NCBI RefSeq assembly: GCF_000013205.1
Contig: NC_007775.1
Coordinates: forward strand, 2,104,501-2,168,500
Reading direction: 5' to 3'
Length of the DNA stretch: 64,000 nt
From: Synechococcus sp. JA-3-3Ab
GTDB taxonomy: Bacteria > Cyanobacteriota > Cyanobacteriia > Thermostichales > Thermostichaceae
The notes below the pieces were generated by a model. That model had not been told where the DNA came from. It saw nothing but the letters and a program-made list of their open reading frames with translations, and did no database searches. Shown here piece after piece: positions 18,868 to 28,708 of this stretch. Positions within the stretch are counted from its first letter, which is position 1, and each line of letters begins with the position of its first letter. Both the position numbers and the translations under genes were made by a program.

Positions 18868-21056
18868 AGGACTTCAAGGATCCGCCGCTCGCCGGACTGC
18901 ACCTGGGCAAACACCTGCACCTCGGTGCTCATTTTGCGCAGTTGGCGGGCCAACTTAATCGCCTTGTCGCGGGGGAGAGGGGGGCTCACCACCGCCGGCA
19001 GACAGCGCAACAGCGGCTTCAGGGCCGTCTTGGGCAGCCGCGCATAAAACGCCAAGGTGGAGAGGATCTCGTCTTCAAAGTAGGGGTTGCGACATTCCAA
19101 AAGGCGCACTTGATACAGCTCCGGCGGCAGAGGGCGTCCCTGGGCCAGGCGAATCAGAGATCCCACCGTCCCCATCACATACAGGCGATCCCCCCGCTTC
19201 AACACCGTCTCGCCCTCTTTCTGCCAGATCTTGGGGAAAACACAGGGCCGGCCCGGTCGGGAGTGATGCAGCAAAATTGCCAGGTCGTAATCCTGGGCCA
19301 GTTGCCGCAGGGACAGCCCCAGGTAAGGGCTGGAAGGCGAGACCTCCAGCAGCGTCACCAGCAGCGTTTCCCCCTCCCAAGTTAAGGTGCCGTAAACGGA
19401 TCCCACCAGCGCTGCCGTGGCAAAAGCGCGCGCCCCCAGGGCGGTGGTGCTGTAGCTGGTTCCCAGCGTCTGCAGATGCCGCTGCATCCGCGCCGCCACC
19501 TGGGGATCGGTAACCCGCAAGATGGTGCGGATCCCCGGTTGCAGGCTGTGGGCGGTCAGGGCGGTCTCGAGGTTGGTGAGATCGTCAGGCGTCGTGCAGA
19601 TCAGGCAGCGGCTGCTTTGGATGCGAGCCTGTTGCAGCGTGCTGGCCAGAGCGTAGTTGCCCCGAATCACCACCGCCCCCTCCCGTTCCGCCGCTTCCAC
19701 CAGAGGGTTGTCGCTGTCGGGCTCCACCACCACCACCTCATAGCCCATCTGCCGCAACAACTGCAGCACCAAGTAGCTTAGCCGCCCCAAACCGGCAATC
19801 ACCACATGATCCGCTTTGGGCATACGGGCGGCTCGGCCCAAGCCAAAGCGGCTGCTCACCAACTTGTCGGTCACCAACCCGTAGATCAACCCCACCAGGG
19901 CAGCTCCCACCAAGGTCATGACCACCGCCACCACCTTCACCCCCAGCGGCGTCTCCGCCTGCTGAAAAGCCTCGATGTCGCCATACCCCCCTGTCAACAC
20001 CACGATGGTCAGCAGCAGCCCGTCAACCACAGATTTGCCGATAATTCTGAAATTAATGACCCCCAGCACCAACATCGCCCCCAAGGTGAAGGTGAGGGTA
20101 TGCACGATGGGCTTGACCTGCAGCAGTCCCTGCAGGCTTCTGCGCAGCCAAGATAGGAGGCCCCGCCCGAACGACTTGCCTCGCCGTTGTTGTCGCCTGT
20201 CTTGCGCCTGTCCGCTGGCCCAGCGTTGGGCCCGCGAAGAGCCGCGCCGCCCGTTGCGCTCCAACAGTTGCAGATAGGATCTGGGGTCGCAGATCACCAA
20301 AATGCGATCCCCCTCCAGCAGCTCTGCCTCGTGGTCGAAATCGTCGAAAACCCGAGACTCGGAAAAGTCGGACAGCCCGTCCACCGGGTAGTGGAACAGC
20401 ACCCGCGCCCCAAAGGTTTCCTCCAGTTCCGCGAGGGGCATGTGCAGCAGACGGGAGTTGTAGCCGATGGTCAGCTCCACCACGTTCCAGAGGGTGGTCT
20501 CTTGGGGGGCGCCCAAATAAAGCGGATCGGCCAGCTCCGGCGGCAGCGTGGCCGGCTGAGCCTCCAACTGGGGCAGCTCGAAGTAGCCGACAAATTCGTC
20601 CGAGACAGCCTTGAGGGCAAAGGCCGGAGCCGCTAAGCCGGCAACCGATAGGGAAAAATGCTGCGGCAAAATCGAGTCCAGGTAGCGGGCAAGGCCGGTG
20701 TTAAACAGACGAGAGACAATGCGCGCCTGCGGGTTGAGATCTCGAATCAAGAGGGCCAGCTCGAAGTTGGCCTGGTCGTTGTCCTCCAGCAGCAGCGCCA
20801 CCTTGATCCGCTCGATCCCAGCCCGGCGCAGCACCTCCGGCTGATGGGGATCCCCCTCTACGTATTGCCACGGTTCCTTTAACAAAGAAGGCCGCGGGCC
20901 AGGAGCCACCACCACCGCGCGCTGTCCAAAGTCTTCCAGAATCTGCAGCGTCAACGCTGCCAAGTCGTTGTAGCCACAGACTAGGAGGAAAGCACCTGGA
21001 TCCCGGCCATTGTCTTGCAGTTGCTCATCCGGCCCTTGAGAAGGGGAGCCCACCAT
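18864..21056 (-). CDS. Potassium channel with RCK domains on both sides of the pore
   Basis: The 730-residue protein opens with an NAD-binding/RCK-like domain (FLLVCGYNDLA at 23-33, to about 260), then a basic linker. A two-helix pore follows: TM1 about 318-338, selectivity filter TGGYGD at 355-360, TM2 about 373-394. A second RCK domain begins at HVVIAGLGRLSYLVL (417-431), with a further C-terminal regulatory part. The filter marks a K+-selective channel; RCK domains gate such channels in response to ligands. The N-terminal RCK before the pore is unusual for simple bacterial channels. The first RCK has a degenerate dinucleotide motif. Confidence 0.85.
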   Translation of the reverse strand: MVGSPSQGPDEQLQDNGRDPGAFLLVCGYNDLAALTLQILEDFGQRAVVVAPGPRPSLLKEPWQYVEGDPHQPEVLRRAGIERIKVALLLEDNDQANFELALLIRDLNPQARIVSRLFNTGLARYLDSILPQHFSLSVAGLAAPAFALKAVSDEFVGYFELPQLEAQPATLPPELADPLYLGAPQETTLWNVVELTIGYNSRLLHMPLAELEETFGARVLFHYPVDGLSDFSESRVFDDFDHEAELLEGDRILVICDPRSYLQLLERNGRRGSSRAQRWASGQAQDRRQQRRGKSFGRGLLSWLRRSLQGLLQVKPIVHTLTFTLGAMLVLGVINFRIIGKSVVDGLLLTIVVLTGGYGDIEAFQQAETPLGVKVVAVVMTLVGAALVGLIYGLVTDKLVSSRFGLGRAARMPKADHVVIAGLGRLSYLVLQLLRQMGYEVVVVEPDSDNPLVEAAEREGAVVIRGNYALASTLQQARIQSSRCLICTTPDDLTNLETALTAHSLQPGIRTILRVTDPQVAARMQRHLQTLGTSYSTTALGARAFATAALVGSVYGTLTWEGETLLVTLLEVSPSSPYLGLSLRQLAQDYDLAILLHHSRPGRPCVFPKIWQKEGETVLKRGDRLYVMGTVGSLIRLAQGRPLPPELYQVRLLECRNPYFEDEILSTLAFYARLPKTALKPLLRCLPAVVSPPLPRDKAIKLARQLRKMSTEVQVFAQVQSGERRILEVL

Positions 21057-21248
21057 ACTCCACCATCCACCCTGCTCCCTTTATACCCAAGGCAGCTCTA
21101 AAACCCCGACCTACCCAAAATATTCTATTCCAGTAAGGGATCCCCTTGCCCGGCCAGCCGCATGAGGAGCGACCTTGGCTCTTGTTTCCAGCGAGAGTTG
21201 GCGGATCTGAGGCCAAACGGTTCAAAGATGAGAACAACTCCCAACAGC

Positions 21249-21277
21249 TTGACTCGGTACTTAGGATCCTCTATCAT
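21249..21277 (+). promoter_or_regulatory. Sigma70-type promoter for futA
   Basis: TTGACT (21249-21254) and TATCAT (21272-21277) are spaced by exactly 17 bases. A start near 21284 would give a leader of about 185 bases before the futA ATG. Confidence 0.55.
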
Positions 21278-21357
21278 TGCCCCAGAGCAAAGTTCTTGAA
21301 TAAAAATCTCAATAAGCTTGGCCTAGACAAAGATCAAAAGGCCGGCATTTGGGAAAA

Positions 21358-21377
21358 CTCCCCTGCTTTCAGGGGAG
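21358..21377 (+). promoter_or_regulatory. Perfect 8-bp hairpin in the futA leader
   Basis: CTCCCCTG (21358-21365) and CAGGGGAG (21370-21377) pair perfectly around a four-base loop, 91 bases before the futA start. It may attenuate or stabilise the transcript, or be a scar of a mobile element. Confidence 0.45.
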
Positions 21378-21468
21378 GGACTTTCAAGTGCTTTCTCGGG
21401 TAAAGGCATTGCTGACTGGGTCAATGCAGCAGCCTTTCTTGAAATGTTTTTGAGTTTAGGAGTTGGGT

Positions 21469-22515
21469 ATGCGCTTATCGCGACGGCAATTTGTCAGCTG
21501 GGCCGCTCTGGGCTCTGTAGCCTTGGCGGCAGGCTCGTTGGGGCGTCCGGCCCGCGGCGCCAACCGGGAGGTGAACCTCTACACCTCTCGGCACTACGGC
21601 ACAGACGAAAAATTGTACGACCTCTTCAAGCAGAAAACGGGCATTACGGTGAACTGGGTGCAGGGCAACGCCGATGAGATCGTCCAGCGCATCCGCAGCG
21701 AGGGCTCCAACAGCCCCGCCGACATCTTCATGACGGTGGATGTTGCCCGGTTGTGGCGCGCTCAGAACGAGGGCTTGTTTCAACCCATCCAGTCGGAGAC
21801 GCTCTCCAAAAATATTCCCGAGTCTCTGCGGGATCCAGAGGGGTACTGGTTTGGCCTCACCAAGCGGGCGCGGGTGATCATGTACAACAAAGACAAGGTG
21901 GATCCCAAGGAGCTCTCCACCTACGAAGATCTGGCCAACCCCAAGTGGCGGGGCAAGGTGCTCACCCGCTCCTCCAGCAATGTGTACAGCCAATCTCTGA
22001 CGGCCTCGATCATCTTGGCCCACGGGATCCCGGAAACCGAAAAGTGGGCCCGCGGCCTAGTGGCCAACTTTGCCCGCCCGCCGGAAGGGGGAGACATCGA
22101 TCAGATCAAAGCCGTAGCTGCTGGCGTGGGGGATGTAGCCTTAGCCAACACCTACTACCTGGCGCGCTTGATCAAATCCGACAATCCTGAAGATCGGGCC
22201 GTAGCGGAAAAGGTGGGCGTCTTCTTCCCCAACCAAGAAGATCGCGGCACGCACGTCAACATCAGCGGCGCCGGAATTTTGAAAACTGCTCCCAACAAAG
22301 AGGCGGCCATCCAGTTTCTGGAGTTCCTCTCCGGCCCAGAAGCGCAGGCTATCTTTGCCCAAAGCAACAACGAGTACCCGGTGCTGCCGGGGGCTGAGAT
22401 CGACTCGGTGGTGGCCAGCTTTGGCACCTTTAAGGAAGATACGATCAACGCCGCCAGCATTGGCCGCGTCACCCCTGATGCCCTAAAGGTAATGGATCGG
22501 GCCGGTTGGAAGTAG
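21469..22515 (+). CDS. futA: Iron(III) ABC transporter substrate-binding protein
   Basis: Starting at ATG 21469 with AGGAG six bases upstream, the product has 348 residues. An RLSRRQFVS twin-arginine leader and hydrophobic segment indicate Tat export. VNLYTSRHYGTDEKLYDLFKQ, NPADIFMTVD-like (NSPADIFMTVDVARLW) and NTYYLARL with its paired tyrosines fit the FutA/IdiA/FbpA ferric-binding family. It would deliver Fe3+ in the periplasm to FutB (23129-24862). An ATPase (FutC) is not in the window. A gene remnant separates it from futB. Confidence 0.92.
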   Translation: MRLSRRQFVSWAALGSVALAAGSLGRPARGANREVNLYTSRHYGTDEKLYDLFKQKTGITVNWVQGNADEIVQRIRSEGSNSPADIFMTVDVARLWRAQNEGLFQPIQSETLSKNIPESLRDPEGYWFGLTKRARVIMYNKDKVDPKELSTYEDLANPKWRGKVLTRSSSNVYSQSLTASIILAHGIPETEKWARGLVANFARPPEGGDIDQIKAVAAGVGDVALANTYYLARLIKSDNPEDRAVAEKVGVFFPNQEDRGTHVNISGAGILKTAPNKEAAIQFLEFLSGPEAQAIFAQSNNEYPVLPGAEIDSVVASFGTFKEDTINAASIGRVTPDALKVMDRAGWK

Positions 22516-22688
22516 ATCAGGCCTCCAGGACAGGCCCTGAGTGCAGCCTTTCATTGCTTGACGCCGTGAACGTTAAGCAGCTTGACGGTTCTTGGCCAAG
22601 CGTCGATACTCTAGGACGGCGTTGCTTCCGTTCGAGGCCGCTCAGGCGTCCTGTCTTTCTTTATCAAAAGCTTCTGGAGGTTTGCCAA

Positions 22689-23047
22689 ATGAAACAACTG
22701 CGAAAAGCAGGCTTGTTCTTGCTCCTGCTTTCTTTAACTTCTTTCTACACCAATAGCCCGGCAAAGGCAATTGAAAACCTTCCCGAAAAGGCTCCTGTTC
22801 CAAAGCGGGATCTGCTTTTGACCACAGAAAACAAAGAAGAAGTATTTGACATTATGTCGATCCCCAATTATCCCCACGACAAGCCCGAGGGGTTGGCCAT
22901 TCTCAACTTAACTACCCTAGCGATAGTTAACGACGACGACTTTGGCATCGTCTCGGAAAAGGGCGCGGTTTAAGAAAAAACTATGCTTGTAACAAGCAAG
23001 ACGAGAACATCGTTTATTTCGTTAAGCTGCCCAAGAGCTTGTTTTGA
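22689..23047 (+). pseudogene. Remnant of a phytase-like/choice-of-anchor exported protein
   Basis: ATG 22689, preceded by GGAGG, begins a signal peptide (LRKAGLFLLLLSLTSFYTNSPAKA). About 30 residues later comes KPEGLAILNLTTLAIVNDDDFGIV, a C-terminal motif known from large 'esterase-like activity of phytase' secreted proteins. The frame stops at 22973, but another frame continues with DENIVYFVKLPKSLF and stops at 23047, matching the expected last strand. The body of the protein (typically several hundred residues) is missing and the tail is frameshifted, so this is a deletion remnant between futA and futB. Confidence 0.7.
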
Positions 23048-23128
23048 GAGAAAACTTGGTTGGGGATCCCTGGAGGATCCCCTTTTCTTCCCCAGGAGTT
23101 GCTCAAGAGGTAGCTCCCGCCTGTTGAG

Positions 23129-24862
23129 ATGGACAAAGAGATGAGGTTGAAGTTGTTGAGCAAATCTCTGCCGGGAAGTGGCTTCTTTCCTCTGAACGGC
23201 TGGGCGCTTCTGACTCTGACCCTCAGCGGTCTCATTCTCGTTCCTGTCCTTACGGTGTTGCTCAGCCTTTTTGCGGACGAGCGGCAGGTTTGGCAGCACC
23301 TGGCCGACACGGTCTTGGGGCTATATGTGCGCAATACCCTGGTGATGATGGTGGGTGTGGCAGTGGGCGTTATCCTGGTCGGCAGCGGCACCGCCTGGCT
23401 GGTGACGATGTGCGAGTTTTGGGGGCGGGCCTGGCTGGAGTGGATGCTGGTGTTGCCCCTGGCAGCTCCTACTTATGTGTTGGCCTACGCCTACACGGAC
23501 TTTTTGCAAGTAACCGGCGGCTTCCAGATCTGGCTGCGGCGGGTCACCGGCTGGGGCATCGGCGACTACTGGTTCCCTAACATTCGCTCCTTGTGGGGGG
23601 CGATCCTGCTGCTCGTCCTCACTCTTTACCCCTATGTGTATCTCTCGGCGCGGCTGGCCTTCCAGGAACAGTCGGTGGCCTGTTTGGAGGTGAGCCGCTC
23701 CTTGGGCTATGGGCCGTGGGCCAGCTTTTTCCGAGTGGCCTTGCCGCTGGCGCGGCCGGGGATCGTGGCCGGCTGTCTGCTGGCTTTGATGGAGACCTTG
23801 AACGACTTTGGGACGGTCAGCTACTTTGGGGTCGATACCTTTACCACCGGCATCTACCGCACCTGGACGGCCTTGGGCAATCCGGTGGCTGCCGCCCAGC
23901 TCTCGGCGCTGCTGCTGCTGTTGGTGCTGCTGCTGATGGCCCTGGAGCAATTTTCCCGCCGGCGGGCGCGCTACTATCGCCAAGGGTTCAAGCCGTCCCT
24001 CACCCGCTACCGTCTGCAGGGGATGCGGGCGGTGGGGGCGTGGCTGGCCTGTGGGATCCCGATTGAGCTGGGCTTTGTCGTGCCGGCCCTGATCCTGCTC
24101 AACATGACTCTGCGCCAGGGAGAGTTGGGCCGCCGCTTTTGGAGCTACGCCCAGAACAGTTTTCTCCTCTCGACGATCACGGCGGTGATTGCCGTCTTGG
24201 TGGCGGTGGTGGTGCTGTACGGTTTGCGGCTGCAAGGGTTCGAGCAGGCGAGATCTGTCCGGGGCCTGCGGCTGGCGGTGCGGCTGTCTTCTCTGGGCTA
24301 CGCGCTGCCCGGGGTGGTGATCGCGGTGGGGGTTCTGATTCCCCTAGGGCGGCTGGATCAACTGCTGAGCGACTTGCGGCAGGTGGTACTGCAACAGCCG
24401 CCCGGCTTGGTGATCAGCGGCACCATTGTGGCGTTGGTGTTTGGCTACCTGGTGCGCTTTTTGGCCGTTGCCCTGGCCACGGTCGAGGCGACGCTAGCGC
24501 GCATTCCTCCCAGCCTGGATGAAGCAGCCCGCAGCTTGGGGCAGGGATCCCTGGGCACCTTGCTACGGGTGCACCTGCCCCTGATGGGAGGCGGGATCCT
24601 GGCGGCGATGCTGCTGGTGTTTGTGGATGTAATGAAGGAGCTGCCGGCAACGATGGTGCTACGCCCCTTCAACTTCGATACCTTGGCCGTCCACACCTAC
24701 CGCATGGCTGCCGACGAACGGCTGGCCGAGGCCGGCGCTCCTGCCTTGGCGATTGTCCTGGTGGGGATTTTGCCGGTGATCCTGCTCAACGCCCAGATAG
24801 CCCAGCGACGCAATCTAGGCTCCTCAAATGAAATGAAACGTCTCCCTACTCCCCTCTCCTAG
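23129..24862 (+). CDS. futB: Iron(III) ABC transporter permease
   Basis: The 577-residue protein has about twelve membrane segments in two homologous halves, each with an EAA loop: EVSRSLGYGPWASFFRVALPL and DEAARSLGQGSLGTLLRVHLPL. This two-domain layout is that of FutB/FbpB ferric permeases. Its last codons lie within intergenic repeat copy 3, and the TAG stop is part of that repeat, so the C-terminal tail LPTPLS is encoded by repeat sequence. It lies about 610 bases after futA on the same strand. Confidence 0.92.
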   Translation: MDKEMRLKLLSKSLPGSGFFPLNGWALLTLTLSGLILVPVLTVLLSLFADERQVWQHLADTVLGLYVRNTLVMMVGVAVGVILVGSGTAWLVTMCEFWGRAWLEWMLVLPLAAPTYVLAYAYTDFLQVTGGFQIWLRRVTGWGIGDYWFPNIRSLWGAILLLVLTLYPYVYLSARLAFQEQSVACLEVSRSLGYGPWASFFRVALPLARPGIVAGCLLALMETLNDFGTVSYFGVDTFTTGIYRTWTALGNPVAAAQLSALLLLLVLLLMALEQFSRRRARYYRQGFKPSLTRYRLQGMRAVGAWLACGIPIELGFVVPALILLNMTLRQGELGRRFWSYAQNSFLLSTITAVIAVLVAVVVLYGLRLQGFEQARSVRGLRLAVRLSSLGYALPGVVIAVGVLIPLGRLDQLLSDLRQVVLQQPPGLVISGTIVALVFGYLVRFLAVALATVEATLARIPPSLDEAARSLGQGSLGTLLRVHLPLMGGGILAAMLLVFVDVMKELPATMVLRPFNFDTLAVHTYRMAADERLAEAGAPALAIVLVGILPVILLNAQIAQRRNLGSSNEMKRLPTPLS

Positions 24863-24886
24863 AGGGAGAGGGGTTGGGGGTGAGGG
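24848..24886. repeat. Intergenic C/G hairpin repeat, copy 3
   Basis: CTCCCCTCTCCTAGAGGGAG is followed by AGGGGTTGGGGGTGAGGG. The repeat spans the futB stop and lies between convergent futB and atpG, which supports a terminator role. Confidence 0.8.
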
Positions 24887-24977
24887 TCGCGGCGCGAGGC
24901 GCTTGGCTTTTCTGGGCTAGAGAAGGCTGCCCTCTATGCGTCAGCTTGAGTGCAGGAGTGGGTCACTGGAGGGAAGT

Positions 24978-25922
24978 TTACAGGGCCTCAGCCCCGGCAA
25001 CTACCTCCAGGATCTCCTGAGTGATGGCCGCCTGCCGAGCTTTGTTGTAGGCAAGGCCCAGTGTGCGGATAAGCTCGGTGGCGTTGTCGCTGGCGTTGCT
25101 CATGGCCGTCATGCGGGCCGCCAACTCGCTGGCCGCTGCTTCCTGCAAAGCCCGCAACAACTGGTTATTCAAGTACAGCGGCAGCAGCGCGTCCAAAATC
25201 TGCACCGGATCCTGCTCGAAGATCATGTCCGGCGGCGGAGCGGAAACAGCAGCCACGATCTTGCTGCGCTCGACGGTGAACTCTCCCCCGCGCACCAGAA
25301 GGTTAAAAATCTCGTCGTCGCGGGCAGCCAGGCGCGTGGGATCCAGAGGAAGCAGCGACTGGACCACTGGCCGCGAGCTAATCAGCGAGACAAAGCGAGT
25401 GTAGATGAGCTCCACCTTATCCACCTTCTCGGAGAGGAAAGCGGAGAGCAGCTCATCCCCAATTTGAGCAGCTTCAGCGGCAGTGGGGATCTGGGACAGA
25501 TTCACGTAGGTCTTGGCGATGGGGGCAGAGCGGCGCTGAAAATACTGCACCGCCTTGCGGCCCACCAGGTAAAGCCGCACCTGCTGCCCCGTCTCCTGCA
25601 GCTCGCGCACCCGCTCCTCGGTGCGCTTGATAACGTTGGCATTGTAAGCGCCGCACAGGCCCCGATCCCCGGCCACCACCAATAGGCCCACGGTCTCAAT
25701 GGGCCGCTGCTTCAGCAGGGGCAGGTCGACATCCTCCAGCCGCAACCGCGTCTGCAGGCGGTAGAAAACCTGGGCCAGGCGATCGGCAAAGGGACGGGTG
25801 GCCATCACCTGCTCCTGAGCCCGTCGCACCCGCGCCGCGGCCACCAGGCGCATGGCCTCTGTAATCTTGCGGGTGTTCTTCACCGCCTTGATGCGGTCGC
25901 GAATCCGCTTTAGGTTTGCCAT
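24978..25922 (-). CDS. atpG: ATP synthase gamma subunit
   Basis: The 314-residue protein starts with the conserved N-terminal helix ([35 protein letters not shown]) and ends with the C-terminal helix ([39 protein letters not shown]). These form the central rotor shaft of F1. The length and a central insertion around residues 195-235 fit the cyanobacterial/plastid form; the chloroplast redox cysteine pair is not present. It is the last gene of the atp operon (called atpC in chloroplast usage). Confidence 0.96.
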   Translation of the reverse strand: MANLKRIRDRIKAVKNTRKITEAMRLVAAARVRRAQEQVMATRPFADRLAQVFYRLQTRLRLEDVDLPLLKQRPIETVGLLVVAGDRGLCGAYNANVIKRTEERVRELQETGQQVRLYLVGRKAVQYFQRRSAPIAKTYVNLSQIPTAAEAAQIGDELLSAFLSEKVDKVELIYTRFVSLISSRPVVQSLLPLDPTRLAARDDEIFNLLVRGGEFTVERSKIVAAVSAPPPDMIFEQDPVQILDALLPLYLNNQLLRALQEAAASELAARMTAMSNASDNATELIRTLGLAYNKARQAAITQEILEVVAGAEAL

Positions 25923-25967
25923 AACCGATCCTCTCTGCTGTGGTCACTGGATGGGGATCCCCGGCAA

Positions 25968-27488
25968 CTAGGCCGCCTTGGCCAGGAAGCTTTGCTTGAA
26001 CTCCGCGATGGCGGTTTTCAAGATCTCTTCCGCCTCGTCGGTAAGCTGCTTGGTGGAGAGAACGATCTCGCCATACTTGGGATGGGCGGTGCCCAAGTAG
26101 GACAGCAGGCCCTGCTTAAAGCTGGAGACTTTCTCCACCGGAATGTCGTCCAAATACCCCCGCGTCCCGGCGTAGATGATGGCCACCTGCTGATCCAAAG
26201 ACAGGGGCGAGTACTGCGGCTGCTTGAGGATCTCCTGCAGCCGTTGGCCGCGGGCCAGTTGCTTCTGTGTAGCTTCGTCCAGGTCGGAGGCAAATTGGGC
26301 AAAGGCTTCCAGGTCGCGATATTGCGCCAGTTCCACCTTGATCGAGCCGGCCACTTTCTTCATCGCCTTGGTCTGGGCTGCCGAGCCGACGCGGCTGACA
26401 GAGATGCCGACGTTGATGGCCGGGCGAATGCCGGCGTTGAACAGATCCGACTCCAGGAAGATCTGCCCATCGGTAATGGAGATAACGTTGGTGGGAATAT
26501 AGGCCGACACGTCGTTGGCCTGGGTTTCCACAATCGGCAGCGCCGTCATGGATCCCTCGCCCAGCCGGCTGTTCAGCTTGGCGGCCCGCTCCAGCAGGCG
26601 CGAGTGCAGATAGAACACATCTCCTGGGTAGGCTTCCCGTCCAGGTGGGCGCCGCAACAGCAGCGACATCTGCCGGTAGGCCACCGCCTGCTTGGACAGA
26701 TCGTCGTAGACCACCAGGGTATGCTTGCCCTGGTACATGAAGTACTCGGCGATGGTGGCGCCGCAATAGGGGGCCAGCCACTGCAGCGGGGCCGGGCTGT
26801 CGGCGCCGGCAGCCACCACAATGCTGTAGTCCATCGCCCCTCGCTCGCTCAGGATGTTCACCACCTGGGCGATATTGCTCTGCTTCTGGCCGATGGCCAC
26901 ATAGATGCAAATGACATCCTGTCCTTTTTGGTTGAGGATGGTGTCGACAGCAAGGGTGGTCTTGCCGGTTTGGCGGTCGCCGATGATCAGCTCCCGCTGG
27001 CCCCGCCCGATGGGGATCAGGGCATCGATGGCGGTGATGCCAGTCTGCAGGGGCTCGTAGACGGAGCGGCGATCGACGATGCCAGGGGCCGGCGACTCAA
27101 TGAGGCGCGTCTCGGTGCAGTGAATCGGCCCTTTGCCATCGATGGGATTGCAGAGGGGATCCACCACGCGGCCCAGCAGGGCTTCTCCCACCGGGATGCT
27201 GGCAATCCTGCCCGTGGCTTTGACGATAGATCCTTCTTGGATGTTGCGCCCGGAGCCGATCAGCACCGCGCCGACGTTGTCTTCCTCCAGGTTGAGGGCA
27301 ATGCCCACCGTGCCATCCTCGAACTCCAGTAGCTCGCTGGCCATCACCTTCTCCAAGCCGTAGATGCGGGCAATGCCGTCCCCCACCTGCAGGACGGTGC
27401 CGACATTGGAGATCTGCATCTCCTGGTTGTACTGTTCGATCTGTTGCTTGATGATGGTGCTGATCTCGTCTGGGCGAATTGTAGGCAT
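25968..27488 (-). CDS. atpA: ATP synthase alpha subunit
   Basis: The 506-residue product has the P-loop GDRQTGKT at 170-177 and typical alpha features such as GRVVDPLGNPIDGKG (here [10 protein letters not shown]) and [19 protein letters not shown]. The alpha subunit binds nucleotide non-catalytically and shapes the catalytic beta sites. atpB/atpE for the beta and epsilon subunits are not in the window, as usual for cyanobacteria, where they form a separate operon. Confidence 0.98.
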   Translation of the reverse strand: MPTIRPDEISTIIKQQIEQYNQEMQISNVGTVLQVGDGIARIYGLEKVMASELLEFEDGTVGIALNLEEDNVGAVLIGSGRNIQEGSIVKATGRIASIPVGEALLGRVVDPLCNPIDGKGPIHCTETRLIESPAPGIVDRRSVYEPLQTGITAIDALIPIGRGQRELIIGDRQTGKTTLAVDTILNQKGQDVICIYVAIGQKQSNIAQVVNILSERGAMDYSIVVAAGADSPAPLQWLAPYCGATIAEYFMYQGKHTLVVYDDLSKQAVAYRQMSLLLRRPPGREAYPGDVFYLHSRLLERAAKLNSRLGEGSMTALPIVETQANDVSAYIPTNVISITDGQIFLESDLFNAGIRPAINVGISVSRVGSAAQTKAMKKVAGSIKVELAQYRDLEAFAQFASDLDEATQKQLARGQRLQEILKQPQYSPLSLDQQVAIIYAGTRGYLDDIPVEKVSSFKQGLLSYLGTAHPKYGEIVLSTKQLTDEAEEILKTAIAEFKQSFLAKAA

Positions 27489-27547
27489 GGCAGTCCTCTC
27501 GAGGGAATGGGAAGGGATCCAAAATTAAGGAAAAACGCTCGGCCAAT

Positions 27548-28096
27548 CTAGGCTAACTGCAGCGCCAGCCGGCGCAACTGGCCGCGCAGGCTAAGGTCGA
27601 TCACCTGGGATCCAATCTTAATGATCACTCCACCCAGCAACGTGGGATCTTGGCTGGTCTGGAGCTCCACGCCGCTGGCTTGTGTGAAGTCCCTCACCCG
27701 CTCGCGGATCGACTGCTGTTGCGCCTCGGTCAAAGGTACCGCTGTGGTCACCTCGGCCAGGACGATATTTTTGAGCTTCCGCTGCAGCTCCAAGAACCGC
27801 TGGCAGACGGCCCCGAGGAACATAATACGGCGACGGTCGCTCAACAGCTTGAGCGCGTTCAGCAGCAGCGGGTGGATCTGGTCGGCAAACACCTGCTGCA
27901 ACAGGTTTTTCTTGGCTTCCGCCTTGACCAGGGGACTGGCGAGGAATTGGCCCAGCTCCGGCGTGGCCTGCACAACCGCGGCAATGAAACGGATGTCGGC
28001 CTCAAAGGTATCCAATAATCCCTGCGCAGAGGCCAGCGAAACAAGGGCTTCGGCGTAGGGATCCACCACTCTGGCGGCCATGGTGCTGCTGATCAT
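27548..28096 (-). CDS. atpH: ATP synthase delta subunit
   Basis: ATG 28096 is chosen over an upstream frame to 28123 because AGGAGG lies eleven to sixteen bases before it. The 182-residue protein matches the delta/OSCP family (VVDPYAEALVSLA near the start; TSQDPTLLGGVIIKIGSQVIDLSLRGQLRRL at the end). It links the peripheral stalk b/b' to the top of F1. It is located between atpF and atpA (atpD in chloroplast-style naming). Confidence 0.95.
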   Translation of the reverse strand: MISSTMAARVVDPYAEALVSLASAQGLLDTFEADIRFIAAVVQATPELGQFLASPLVKAEAKKNLLQQVFADQIHPLLLNALKLLSDRRRIMFLGAVCQRFLELQRKLKNIVLAEVTTAVPLTEAQQQSIRERVRDFTQASGVELQTSQDPTLLGGVIIKIGSQVIDLSLRGQLRRLALQLA

Positions 28097-28112
28097 AACT
28101 TCCCCTTTCCTC

Positions 28113-28673
28113 CTAGCGGGCAATCATCTGGATCCCCCGTTCAATCAGGCGCTGGTGCACCTGCTCGTTGAGGTGTTGCGGCAGCTCCTGCTCCACCTTG
28201 CTCAGGGCTTGGCGCACGATCTGGCGGCGCAGCTCCTGGAGAATTTGCTCTTGTTCGGCAGAGAGATCCCTTTCGGCGTTGGCGCGCAGCCGCTCGATCT
28301 CCCGCTCCGCCTGCTGCAACAGCTCCTGCCGGCGGGCTTCCGCATTGGCCTCCGCCTGTTTGCGAATGCGCTCCGCCTCCTGCTGAGCCTGCGCCAGCTT
28401 TTGCTGCTCCTCCGCCAGCCTCTCGATCGCCTCCTGCTTGCGCTGCTCCGCCTGGCGCAGCTCCTCGAGGATGCCTTCTCGCCGTTTGGCCAGAGCTTCC
28501 CCCACCACCCGGCGGCCCAAAATGTACAGCAGGCTGAGGATGATGGCGATGTTGATTAAGTTGCTTTCCAGAATCGCATCCAGGATCCCCTTTTCTGCAG
28601 AACCCTCAGTGGCTTCCGTCACCGGCTCGGCAACGGCCAAAAGCCAAGCGGGCACAAGGCTCCACACCAGCAT
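28113..28673 (-). CDS. atpF: ATP synthase b subunit
   Basis: The 186-residue protein (ATG 28673) has an N-terminal membrane helix ([21 protein letters not shown]) and a long Glu/Gln/Arg-rich coiled coil forming the peripheral stalk. It pairs with b' (28709-29182) as a heterodimer, as in photosynthetic organisms. Confidence 0.95.
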
Positions 28674-28708
28674 CACGCGCTACTCCAAAGGAATGTTCAA
28701 CTGGCCAC

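Larger units (their letters stand above)
21057..21468. other. futA upstream region and leader
   Basis: This gene-free 412-base stretch between divergent genes contains a good promoter (21249-21277), a long predicted leader and a perfect hairpin (21358-21377). I found no convincing Fur box, though AT-rich sequence near 21297-21320 could hide a degenerate one. Confidence 0.6.

Noticed and set aside
21280-21330. Possible Fur box before futA
   Set aside because: The AT-rich sequence has no convincing GATAAT-type repeat on either strand.
25992-27332. Rightward 446-residue frame
   Set aside because: Antisense shadow of atpA.
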